A stretch of DNA of 6,968 bases, from assembly GCA_964542055.1 (NCBI GenBank), contig CAZITB010000131.1:1-6968 (forward strand), in the 5' to 3' direction. Below, piece after piece: positions 1 through 6,304 of this stretch. The translations under genes were made by a program, and so were the position numbers. A model generated the notes under the pieces. It did no database searches, was not told the origin of the DNA, and saw only the letters and a program-made list of their open reading frames with translations. Source of the stretch: CAZITB01 sp964542055 (GTDB taxonomy: Bacteria > Planctomycetota > Phycisphaerae > Sedimentisphaerales > CAMDDF01). Each line of letters begins with the position of its first letter. Position 1 is the stretch's first letter.

Positions 1-1586
1 TTTCAAAAGACAAACCCATCAATAAAACTACTATCAGCTACGGTAAAGAAATAAACGAAGAAAAACGCAAACTTGAGCTTTTAATTGAGAAGAATGATTT
101 GCCGGTAAAAAAAGAGTATCCGGTCTCATGGCTTGCACTTAAACTGATCGAACAAGACAGCGAGATATTGTCGCTGATCAAAAATGAGGAAATAAAAAAG
201 GAGATCGAGCAGAGTACATCACATTTAAAGGTAATTTTAGGAGATCAGTCGGAAATTATAGTAGCTGACCTCCGTTATGGTTTTATCTCCGGAGCATGCC
301 AGGAAACCATAAAAAACACAATCGAAGCAAGGCATGATTTCAGCGACAAAATTGATGCTTTCCTTACACACAAAGCCCTTGGATTGCCTCTATTTATAAT
401 TTTGATGTACATCGTTTTCAATCTTGTATTTATTCTGGGTGACTGGCCGGTAATGCTGCTTGAACATTTTTTCGGTTTCCTCGGCAATACCGTCACCAGA
501 TTCTGGCCCGGCCCTGATGATTCGCTGCTGTTATCTTTGATAGTTGATGGCATCATTGGTGGAGTCGGCGGAGTCGTTGCATTTTTGCCCAATATACTGA
601 TTTTGTTCTTAGCAATCGCGATTTTGGAAGACACAGGATATATGGCACGTGCGGCATTTATTATGGATCGTATAATGCACAAAATCGGATTACACGGCAA
701 AAGTTTTATACCTATGCTCATAGGCTTCGGTTGTTCTATTCCTGCTATTATGGCCACGAGAATTCTGGAAAACCGCAGAAACAGATTCACAACAATAATG
801 GTTATCCCGCTGATGAGCTGCGGTGCCCGTTTTCCAATATACGCTCTTTTGATCCCTGCCTTTTTCGTAGATAAATACCAAGGCCCCATTTTATGGCTTA
901 TATATTTCATCGGAATAATATTGGCGATAGTCCTCGCAAAAGTCCTTCGTATATCGATTTTCAAAGGCGAAAGCATTCCATTCGTAATGGAGCTGCCCCC
1001 CTACCGTTTTCCAACCATGAAAGGTTTGTCTATCCACACATGGGAACGCGGCAAGGAGTACCTCAAAAAAGCTGGAACTGTTATCTTGGCTTTTTCTATC
1101 ATTCTCTGGGCAGCAACTAAGTTCCCTTTAACCGATCAATCCAAATTGCAGGGCCTTGAACCAGGACAGGCTCAACAGGTAAAACTGATCAACTCATATA
1201 TCGGCCAGGTCGGAAAGGCAATTGAGCCGGCCATAAAGCCCCTTGGCTTTGACTGGAAGATCGGAACCGCTTTAATCGGCGCAACCGGCGCAAAAGAAGT
1301 TTTCGTTTCTCAAATGGGTATCATTTATTCACTTGAAGAAACCCAGGGCTCTGTTGATTCGCTTCAACAGACTCTAAAAAAAGATTATTCACCTTTGCAG
1401 GGTTTTTGTGTGATGCTCTTTTCCTTGATTTCGGCTCCTTGTATAGCTACCATAGTTATAACTTCAAAGGAGACAGGCAGTTGGAAATGGGGAGCGTTTC
1501 AATGGATACTGCTTACATTTTTGGCGTATATAATTACATTAATAGTTTATCAATCGGTAAACTTTTTAAATATTCTGACAGGCTAG
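1..1586 (+). CDS. feoB: Ferrous iron transport protein B, C-terminal part (5' end outside window)
   Basis: FeoB is the inner-membrane Fe(2+) permease with an N-terminal GTPase domain. Here the reading frame is open from the first complete codon at position 3, so the gene is truncated by the window edge and the G domain is missing; the TTG at 99 is not a start. The visible 527 residues begin in the linker (INKTTISYGKEIN), continue through the helical/GDI-like region (PVKKEYPVSWLALKL) and then the membrane domain. The first Gate motif, GCSIPAIMATR, is at nt 729-761. The second, MSCGARFPIY, is at nt 813-842. LEDTGYMARAAF lies just before the first Gate, and a late conserved Cys sits in SAPCIAT. 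Several hydrophobic helices follow, ending in a membrane segment right at the C-terminus. The next gene, a small Cys-rich membrane protein, begins 9 nt after the stop. No frameshift is seen. Identification is very secure from the paired Gate motifs. Confidence 0.97.
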   Translation, partial: SKDKPINKTTISYGKEINEEKRKLELLIEKNDLPVKKEYPVSWLALKLIEQDSEILSLIKNEEIKKEIEQSTSHLKVILGDQSEIIVADLRYGFISGACQETIKNTIEARHDFSDKIDAFLTHKALGLPLFIILMYIVFNLVFILGDWPVMLLEHFFGFLGNTVTRFWPGPDDSLLLSLIVDGIIGGVGGVVAFLPNILILFLAIAILEDTGYMARAAFIMDRIMHKIGLHGKSFIPMLIGFGCSIPAIMATRILENRRNRFTTIMVIPLMSCGARFPIYALLIPAFFVDKYQGPILWLIYFIGIILAIVLAKVLRISIFKGESIPFVMELPPYRFPTMKGLSIHTWERGKEYLKKAGTVILAFSIILWAATKFPLTDQSKLQGLEPGQAQQVKLINSYIGQVGKAIEPAIKPLGFDWKIGTALIGATGAKEVFVSQMGIIYSLEETQGSVDSLQQTLKKDYSPLQGFCVMLFSLISAPCIATIVITSKETGSWKWGAFQWILLTFLAYIITLIVYQSVNFLNILTG

Positions 1587-1595
1587 GTATAAATT

Positions 1596-1757
1596 ATGAG
1601 AATACTTGAAATTATAATTATCATATTGGTTTTCAGTTCAGCGGTTGCAGCGATTGCATGGTATTTCGTAAAAAGCGGAAAGTCGGATTCGGGTTGCGGA
1701 TCATGTAGTTGCCATAAAATGGGCAAAGAAAAAGATTTATGCAATAAAAAGGAATAA
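1596..1757 (+). CDS. FeoB-associated Cys-rich membrane protein (53 aa)
   Basis: This short gene encodes one N-terminal membrane helix (about residues 4-25, LEIIIIILVFSSAVAAIAWY) followed by a small polar tail. The tail carries a Cys cluster, GCGSCSC (Cys34, Cys37, Cys39), with His40 next to it and a further Cys49. One hydrophobic helix, a GC-x-x-C-x-C cluster and a position directly after feoB match the known family of FeoB-associated Cys-rich membrane proteins. Their precise role is not established; iron handling or assisting FeoB is usually assumed. The start ATG lies 9 nt after the feoB stop. A weak AGGT ribosome-binding site at 1585-1588 overlaps that stop, so the two genes are almost certainly cotranscribed and probably translationally coupled. 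The protein is too short for most gene callers. Confidence 0.85.
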   Translation: MRILEIIIIILVFSSAVAAIAWYFVKSGKSDSGCGSCSCHKMGKEKDLCNKKE

Positions 1758-1786
1758 TAATAGCACGTACAAATTAGTTAAATTTT

Positions 1787-1792
1787 AGGAGA
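1787..1792 (+). promoter_or_regulatory. Shine-Dalgarno site of the porin gene
   Basis: AGGAGA lies 7 nt upstream of the porin ATG. It is the strongest ribosome-binding site on the plus strand of this window and fixes the start codon ahead of the signal peptide. Confidence 0.8.
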
Positions 1793-1799
1793 AATTAGT

Positions 1800-3035
1800 A
1801 TGAAACGAGCGCTTTTGGTCACTTCTTTTGCATTTTTTGCCGCTTTGGTGCACGCAGAAAATACCCCGCTTCTAGAACGTGATGTTCTCATGGGAGACAT
1901 GATGGGCCTCAGGCAATACCTCAGCGACAGCGGCATTTATATCGATACAGGATTGACCAACATTTATCAAAGCAATGTTCACGGCGGACTTAGCACCACT
2001 GATCACAGCGAAAGATTTACCGGCAGTTATGATATTGAGATCAATATCGATACGGAAAAACTTTTCGGCTGGGAGGACGGCTGGTTTTATATTTTGAGTG
2101 AAGGCAGTTGGAATGATGGTATAAATGATGAGATGGTGGGAAGTTATTTTGGCGTCAACGATGATGCCGCAGGCGATAGATCTTTTGACATAACAGAGTT
2201 ATGGTATGAGCATTCATTTACAAAAGATGGGGACTTGTTGCTCAGGATCGGTAAGCTCGATTTGACCGGGGGTTTTGAATGTAAAGGTTGTCCGGTAGCT
2301 TTCGATTCGAGTTTCTTTGCAAATGATGAAACTTCACAGTTTTTGAATCCCACATTGGTTAACAATCCTACAATTCCATTTCCAGACAACGGACTAGGAG
2401 CGATTTTGTTTTACAGCCCTGCCGATTCTGATCTTTTCATGGCATTTGGAGTTGCAGATGTGCAGGCAGACGCAAGAACCACGGGGTTTGGTACAGCTTT
2501 CGATGGAGACAACGACTTCTTTTATATTTTCGAAACCGGCTTTACTTATATGGTTGATAGTAAGCCCGGCGTTTACAGAGTCGGTCTATGGCATGACCAT
2601 CAGCCAAAAGCCGCTGAAGATGCCCCAGAAACTCATAACGGCGACACGGGTTTTTACCTTACCTTTGATCAAAAGCTTACACGCGAGAGCATGGAAGATA
2701 ACCAGGGGCTTGGCGCATTTTTCCGTTACGGATATGCACCCCAAAAGACAAACGATATTACGCAATTCTTTTCAGGCGGTCTTGCCTATGAAGGATTGTT
2801 AGATGGCCGTGACCAGGACGTTTTCGCAATTGGATATTCAAGGGGCAATATTTCCAATCAAGCCGATACAACTTACCCGGAGGACCACGAATCAATTTAC
2901 GAAGCGTACTATAACATCCAGATAACACCTGCGATAAACATTACACCTTCTGTGCAGTATATAGTTAATCCAGGTGCGGATAATACAGCAGATGACGCAA
3001 TCGTATTTGCAGTCCGGGCACAGCTGGCATTTTAA
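1800..3035 (+). CDS. OprB-family outer-membrane porin
   Basis: This 411-residue protein has a signal peptide with MKR, a hydrophobic core and a predicted type I cleavage site after VHA (residue 19). It ends in Phe, as beta-barrel outer-membrane proteins do. OprB-like (carbohydrate-selective porin) landmarks are GWEDGWFYILSEGSW (about 90-104), ITELWYEHSF (131-140), LLRIGKLDLTGGFE (147-160), the segment NDETSQFLNPTLVNNPTIPFP (175-195) and PGVYRVGLWHDHQPK (256-270). The start is fixed by a strong AGGAGA ribosome-binding site at 1787-1792, 7 nt before the ATG. The gene follows the feoB accessory gene by 42 nt on the same strand with no visible terminator, which suggests an iron-uptake operon and a role in letting Fe(2+) or a ligand cross the outer membrane; that role is inference. 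Two unusual points are a CKGC pair (Cys161/Cys164) in a region normally poor in Cys and a HDH triplet (265-267). The family call is firm; the substrate is unknown. Confidence 0.88.
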   Translation: MKRALLVTSFAFFAALVHAENTPLLERDVLMGDMMGLRQYLSDSGIYIDTGLTNIYQSNVHGGLSTTDHSERFTGSYDIEINIDTEKLFGWEDGWFYILSEGSWNDGINDEMVGSYFGVNDDAAGDRSFDITELWYEHSFTKDGDLLLRIGKLDLTGGFECKGCPVAFDSSFFANDETSQFLNPTLVNNPTIPFPDNGLGAILFYSPADSDLFMAFGVADVQADARTTGFGTAFDGDNDFFYIFETGFTYMVDSKPGVYRVGLWHDHQPKAAEDAPETHNGDTGFYLTFDQKLTRESMEDNQGLGAFFRYGYAPQKTNDITQFFSGGLAYEGLLDGRDQDVFAIGYSRGNISNQADTTYPEDHESIYEAYYNIQITPAINITPSVQYIVNPGADNTADDAIVFAVRAQLAF

Positions 3036-3076
3036 CAAATCAAAACGTTAACACTAATTCAAGCACGGTCAGTTCC

Positions 3077-3149
3077 CATCTCGCGCCAGCGATGAGATTG
3101 CTAACAACAGCCCATGCTAAAAAAGCTCAATCGCGGGAGCGATGAGATT
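3077..3149. repeat. Two REP-like hairpins sharing GCGATGAGATT
   Basis: The 11-nt sequence GCGATGAGATT occurs at 3089-3099 and again at 3139-3149, 50 bp apart. Each copy is the right arm of a hairpin with a GNNA loop. The second is well formed: CTCA-(A)-TCGC at 3126-3134, loop GGGA, then GCGATGAG at 3139-3146, with one bulged A. The first is degenerate: TCGC/GCGA around loop GCCA at 3081-3092, with mismatches further out. They look like two generations of the same short palindromic element. Nothing here codes for protein. Dispersion elsewhere in the genome is inferred, not seen. Confidence 0.65.
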
Positions 3150-3150
3150 A

Positions 3151-3235
3151 AGCCCTGAAAGGGCGCCATATCACAGCCCAGGGCAACGCCCTGGGTACCA
3201 AACCCCACCACCAAAAGCTCTGAAAGAGCGGCATA
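3151..3235. repeat. REP-like palindrome cluster (GCCCTGAAAGGGC type)
   Basis: Three compact palindromes follow each other. Unit A1 (3152-3164) is GCCCT-GAA-AGGGC. The middle unit (3177-3195) is CCCAGGGC-AAC-GCCCTGGG, a perfect 8-bp stem with a 3-nt loop. Unit A2 (3217-3229) is GCTCT-GAA-AGAGC. A1 and A2 with flanks (3151-3170 and 3216-3235) match at 17 of 20 positions. Two of the three differences are a paired C-G to T-A change that keeps the stem. Palindromes of this kind are recurrent intergenic elements in planctomycetes and other environmental bacteria. The middle hairpin could also slow transcription leaving the porin gene, but it has no U-tract, so it is not called a terminator. Confidence 0.7.
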
Positions 3236-3518
3236 ATTTCAATACTGAATCAACCAGTCTTCCGCCATTATCGCAAAATCCGCCATATTAACTATCCCGT
3301 CAATGTCAAATCCCTCAAACGAACCAGATCGGCTCCATAAACCTAATAGCATATCCATCGGCAAATTCCGAAAACTCACCACCCGTGAAGTCGCCTACCT
3401 CTTAAAAGCAACAAAATGAGCGATTACCAAACTGTAAATAAAACGTTCGATTTAGCCGTATTGCGTTACATAATCAAACTGGTCACCAAGCTCTGATTGA
3501 GAGGTCAATTTTGATGTA
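3236..3518. other. Intergenic stretch without an intact gene
   Basis: Apart from the minus-strand dockerin remnant, nothing convincing was found between the palindrome cluster and the end of the histidine-kinase gene. Two tiny plus-strand frames (3303-3419 and 3416-3496) exist but are not supported. An A/T-rich imperfect inverted repeat, CAATTTTGAT/ATCAAATTG (3506-3526), overlaps the kinase stop codon. It has no U-tract on either strand, so it is at most a weak 3'-end structure. The region marks where the two oppositely oriented operons converge. Confidence 0.5.
3239..3394 (-). pseudogene. Dockerin-type C-terminal remnant
   Basis: Read on the minus strand, this segment gives 51 residues open from a TAG at 3397-3395 to a TGA at 3241-3239. 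The last part contains GFDIDGIVNMADFAIMAEDWL. This fits the Ca-binding dockerin-like pattern (D-x-DG-x-VN-x-x-DFA-x-x-A-x-DWL) that ends many secreted planctomycete proteins. The part before it (MLLGLWSRSGS) looks like the end of a preceding, eroded repeat of the same kind. No full-length gene, signal peptide or catalytic domain lies upstream, and an in-frame stop cuts it off. It is best read as a leftover of a larger secreted protein or as a mobile copy of a gene end. The motif is clear; the gene's history is inference. Confidence 0.6.
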
Positions 3519-4469
3519 TCAAATTGGAACTTTAAGTCTAAAACAACTACCTTGCCCGAGAATACTTTCAACTTCTAATCCACCGCCGATAGTTCTGGCT
3601 CGTTTTTGAATTTGTAATATTCCTAATCCAACTTTTCTTTTCTCCATTACTTTCGAAACATCGAACCCACGCCCATGATCTATAACTGCGATAACCAAAA
3701 AACCGTTTTCGTTTCGAATTTCAATTATGGCCTGATCCGTCCCGGCATGTTTTTTTACATTGAATAACATTTCCTTGACCGTTCTAAATACGAACCCACT
3801 TATTTGGCTGTCTTTTGGTTCTTTACCTGTTTGAAAGTCGCATTTCGTTTTCAAATTATGCAGGTTATTCATATTATCTGCCAACCACCCCAAAGCGGAA
3901 AAAAGACCCTGCTGTACAAGGATTGGAGGGTTAAGCTCATGCGAAAGATTACGCGTTTTATCTATAGTTTCCTGAAGAATTGATTTGATCGTTTCTAATT
4001 GTTCCCTACCATCATCATCAACATATGCGCTCATTAAACCCACATGAAGTTTCGCCCCAGCCATAAGCTGCTGAATATCATCATGCAAAATAGATGCAAG
4101 ACGCCGCCGCTCTCGTTCCTCTGCATTGGCCAGATCACTAAACAATGTCTTAATCTCTTCGCTCTTGTTTTTTAACTCCAGTTCTCTATCTTTAAGACTT
4201 TCCACCATCTCCTCATTTTTATTGAGCACTTCTATAAGTTCTTCTTTGACCTTTTTAAGTTCTTCAGACTGACCGGTATATTGCTGTTCAAGTTGACGCC
4301 GGGCTTCCTCCAGCTTCTTCTCGATCTCACGGGTACGGACCAGGGCCACATCTTCATCGCCAATAATAGCATCAACCTCATGGCGATAAAGACTCAAGAC
4401 CTGGTCTCGGGCTTCTTCAAGTTCTATTTCCAATGCTCGGTAAGTTGGTTTTTCGTTACTGTTGATCAT
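3519..4469 (-). CDS. Soluble HisKA_3-type sensor histidine kinase, third gene of the kai operon
   Basis: This 316-residue protein has no membrane segment. Residues about 8-115 are a charged, probably coiled-coil region. Near its start (LYRHEVDAII, 27-36) it resembles the linker that often precedes PAS domains (RAIRSGEVDALVV type), but no PAS domain follows. The phospho-acceptor helix is ERRRLASILHDDIQQ, with His129 in an HDD-x-Q context typical of the HisKA_3 / NarL-partner class. The dimerisation helix continues to LSHELNPPIL (175-184). The ATPase domain shows the N box (FRTVKEMLFNVKKHA, Asn237), the DHGRGFD box (264-270) and GLGILQIQKRA (281-291). The ATG lies inside the end of kaiB (14-nt overlap) with no good ribosome-binding site, so translation is probably coupled. 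A LuxR/NarL-type response regulator is expected as partner but is not in the window. The input is likely KaiB/KaiC, judged from position. Confidence 0.9.
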   Translation of the reverse strand: MINSNEKPTYRALEIELEEARDQVLSLYRHEVDAIIGDEDVALVRTREIEKKLEEARRQLEQQYTGQSEELKKVKEELIEVLNKNEEMVESLKDRELELKNKSEEIKTLFSDLANAEERERRRLASILHDDIQQLMAGAKLHVGLMSAYVDDDGREQLETIKSILQETIDKTRNLSHELNPPILVQQGLFSALGWLADNMNNLHNLKTKCDFQTGKEPKDSQISGFVFRTVKEMLFNVKKHAGTDQAIIEIRNENGFLVIAVIDHGRGFDVSKVMEKRKVGLGILQIQKRARTIGGGLEVESILGQGSCFRLKVPI

Positions 4470-4773
4470 GAATCTGCAAAGCTTTCATTACTTTTTTTCT
4501 GTCGCTGAGATTACCAAATATAACTGTTCTTGGAAGCGGCTTTTTAATTATCAATGCCGGGGCTACAACAATTTTTTCTTCCATCGCCTTACTATAATCC
4601 TGCAAAACGTCGATCACTTCGATCTCGCACCGATTTTCCAGATAATTAGTGCAAATATCTTTCAGCGTCTTTATAGCCATCGCTGAATTATGCTCATCAC
4701 CCGCCACAAACAAACGAAGTAAATACTTGTTATTTTCCAAATTTTCACTATTCGGCTCAATGTTGTTGGTCAT
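4456..4773 (-). CDS. kaiB: KaiB-family protein
   Basis: KaiB is the small fold-switching partner that binds KaiC in the cyanobacterial clock. This 105-residue protein is about the length of cyanobacterial KaiB (around 102). It matches across the fold: YLLRLFVAGDEHNSAMAIKT (17-36) against the family's Y-x-L-x-L-Y-V-A-G-x-x-x-N-S-x-x-A-x-K-T, then IEVIDVLQD (51-59), EEKIVVAPALI (65-75) around the conserved proline, and IFGNLSDRKKVMKAL (85-99), the segment that refolds in KaiB. The ATG at 4773 is preferred over a start 15 codons upstream because AAAGGAGAG (4786-4778) precedes it and the extra residues are not KaiB-like. It starts inside the end of kaiC (17-nt overlap) and ends inside the start of the kinase gene. 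A SasA-like sensor domain as a separate protein is an alternative reading, but the GNLSDRKKV end favours true KaiB. Confidence 0.92.
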   Translation of the reverse strand: MTNNIEPNSENLENNKYLLRLFVAGDEHNSAMAIKTLKDICTNYLENRCEIEVIDVLQDYSKAMEEKIVVAPALIIKKPLPRTVIFGNLSDRKKVMKALQIHDQQ

Positions 4774-6274
4774 GTTGCTCTCCTTTGCCCGGGCACAGGT
4801 TTGCAGGGTCCAATTCAAACCCGCAAGACACGTCGACTAAATCATCGAAAGAACCGCAAATCTCAATGCCGTTATCGGTGATCTTGTACTTATGATATTT
4901 CATCGAATGTCTGCTCCCACGCGATTTTACTATCAAAAGACTACGCAGAATTTCATTTTTAACTCGCACAAAATCGATCAGGATGACCGTGTCAAGAATC
5001 GAAGATATTCCGATCCCGCTCAAATCATTTCCTTTCGAGCGATCCAGTTGATTAAGCAAGATACAGGTAATACATTTTTTTCTGCAGTAATCGATTAGCC
5101 GCATCATAAACGTAAATGCTGCCTGGCTGCTGCCCATTCGCAGGGTTGCCGAGATAGCATCTAAAATCAGAAATTCCGGATCATATTTTTCGATCATACC
5201 GAACGCCTCAAGAAGATGCTGTTCGACTCCCTTCTCTTCGGGCATGGTCGTCATAAATCTAAGCAGGCCAGAGTCTATAACAGGTCCAAGATCGATACCC
5301 GGACTTTTCATGGCACCGATGATAGCCTCGGAAGATTCCTCGTAATTTATATATAAACTCTTTAACCCTTTTTTTGCCATCTCAGCAACAAAAGTGCAGG
5401 CCAGTGTAGTTTTTCCCGTACCGCTGGGGCCGGTCAGCAATATGTTCGTACACTTCTGATAACCTCCATCAAGCAATTTATCCAGTTTCCCAATTCCTGT
5501 GGAAACTTTCTCGCTGTACGTATGTTGGTTAAGTGTCATCCTCGATATAGGCAGAAAAGTACTACCGCCTTTGTCAATAACATATGGGTATTCGTTACTT
5601 CCAAAACCTGAACCGCGATACTTGACCACACGCAGCCGACGTGTTGTAATCTGCGATTCTACCCTCAAATCCAGCAATAAAATACAATCTGCAAGGAAAC
5701 CGATAAACTCGTATTTCTGGAAAAACTGGGAAGAATAACGTTTGAAAGTCATCAGCGTGGTGAACTCATTTTCTATAAGCCAGTTTTTCAAATTGAATAT
5801 TTCGGAGGCTTCTTTCTCCGGATCATTGAATATCCTTAGAAGAACATCGATCGAATCGATCATCAACAGTTTGGCCCCTATCTTCTGGGCATGGCCTTTG
5901 ATAATCGCCAACAGCGGTTTGATATCAAACTCACCGGAACGAATGGATTTGTAATCCACAGGTACGTGGTAAACGAATAATTTATCCTCTTTTTGGAGTT
6001 TTTCCAAATCCCAACCCATTGACTTGGCATTACGGCCAATCGCTTGCTCTGTTTCTTCAAATGTAACCAGAATCGCCGGTACACCCGCACTTGCATTATT
6101 ATACAAGGCCTCCAGTCCAAGAACTGTTTTTCCCGTACCCGCGCCTCCTTCGATCAGGGTAAGTGCCCCTTCTGGAATACCACCTTGCAAAATCTCATCT
6201 AGACCCTCAATACCTGTTTGAAGCTTCGGGATCGAAATCGGTTCAACATTCTGACGATTAGTTTCACTTCTCAT
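4757..6274 (-). CDS. kaiC: Circadian clock protein KaiC (double-domain ATPase/autokinase)
   Basis: This 505-residue protein has two tandem RecA-like domains, as in KaiC (about 519 in cyanobacteria). CI: Walker A GGAGTGKT (43-50), TFEETEQAI with the catalytic pair Glu73-Glu74, and Walker B LLMID (136-140). CII: Walker A GPSGTGKT (282-289), NYEESSEAI with Glu312-Glu313, and Walker B FLILD (368-372). The sequence DLSGIGISSILDT (417-429) aligns with the cyanobacterial phosphorylation loop. Ser424-Ser425 sit where S431/T432 are, and Ser419 where T426 is; VKSRGSRHS follows. This supports an autophosphorylating CII domain, by homology only. The end (DLVDVSCGFELDPANLCPGK) is Cys-containing and does not resemble the cyanobacterial KaiA-binding tail. 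ATG 6274 is chosen because GGAG precedes it by 8 nt and the domain pattern starts soon after. A 41-codon upstream extension is AT-rich, covers the promoter and is rejected. First gene of an operon with kaiB and a histidine kinase. Confidence 0.95.
   Translation of the reverse strand: MRSETNRQNVEPISIPKLQTGIEGLDEILQGGIPEGALTLIEGGAGTGKTVLGLEALYNNASAGVPAILVTFEETEQAIGRNAKSMGWDLEKLQKEDKLFVYHVPVDYKSIRSGEFDIKPLLAIIKGHAQKIGAKLLMIDSIDVLLRIFNDPEKEASEIFNLKNWLIENEFTTLMTFKRYSSQFFQKYEFIGFLADCILLLDLRVESQITTRRLRVVKYRGSGFGSNEYPYVIDKGGSTFLPISRMTLNQHTYSEKVSTGIGKLDKLLDGGYQKCTNILLTGPSGTGKTTLACTFVAEMAKKGLKSLYINYEESSEAIIGAMKSPGIDLGPVIDSGLLRFMTTMPEEKGVEQHLLEAFGMIEKYDPEFLILDAISATLRMGSSQAAFTFMMRLIDYCRKKCITCILLNQLDRSKGNDLSGIGISSILDTVILIDFVRVKNEILRSLLIVKSRGSRHSMKYHKYKITDNGIEICGSFDDLVDVSCGFELDPANLCPGKGEQHDQQH
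4778..4786 (-). promoter_or_regulatory. Shine-Dalgarno site of kaiB inside kaiC
   Basis: AAAGGAGAG on the minus strand lies within the last codons of kaiC, with GGAG 6 nt ahead of the kaiB ATG at 4773. It decides the kaiB start against the longer upstream frame and shows kaiB has its own strong translation signal despite the overlap. Confidence 0.75.
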
Positions 6275-6282
6275 GAAAAACA

Positions 6283-6286
6283 CTCC
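6283..6286 (-). promoter_or_regulatory. Shine-Dalgarno site of kaiC
   Basis: GGAG on the minus strand (within TTGGAGTG), 8 nt before ATG 6274. It decides the start in favour of the 505-residue form over the 546-codon open frame. Confidence 0.7.
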
Positions 6287-6304
6287 AATTAGTAATTCTA
6301 TTAG

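Noticed and set aside
99..101. TTG at 99 as the feoB start
   Set aside because: The same frame is open back to the window edge and encodes the normal FeoB linker, so the gene starts outside the window.
275..976. 233-residue minus-strand frame inside feoB
   Set aside because: It is antisense to the conserved membrane domain of feoB, including both Gate motifs; a shadow.
3077..3235. CRISPR array
   Set aside because: The repeats are short, unequal palindromes with no regular spacers and no cas genes nearby.
3303..3419. 38-residue plus-strand frame ending in KLTTREVAYLLKATK, which resembles the first helix of a helix-turn-helix
   Set aside because: It is antisense to the dockerin remnant, has no ribosome-binding site, and stops before a second helix. 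The resemblance is probably chance.
3416..3496. 26-residue plus-strand frame overlapping the previous stop (ATGA)
   Set aside because: No recognisable motif, no ribosome-binding site and very short.
3506..3526. Rho-independent terminator after the kinase gene
   Set aside because: The A/T-rich stem is weak, has almost no loop, overlaps the stop codon and lacks a U-tract.
4774..4818. 15-codon upstream extension of kaiB
   Set aside because: It lies within kaiC, is not KaiB-like, and AAAGGAGAG marks the inner ATG at 4773.
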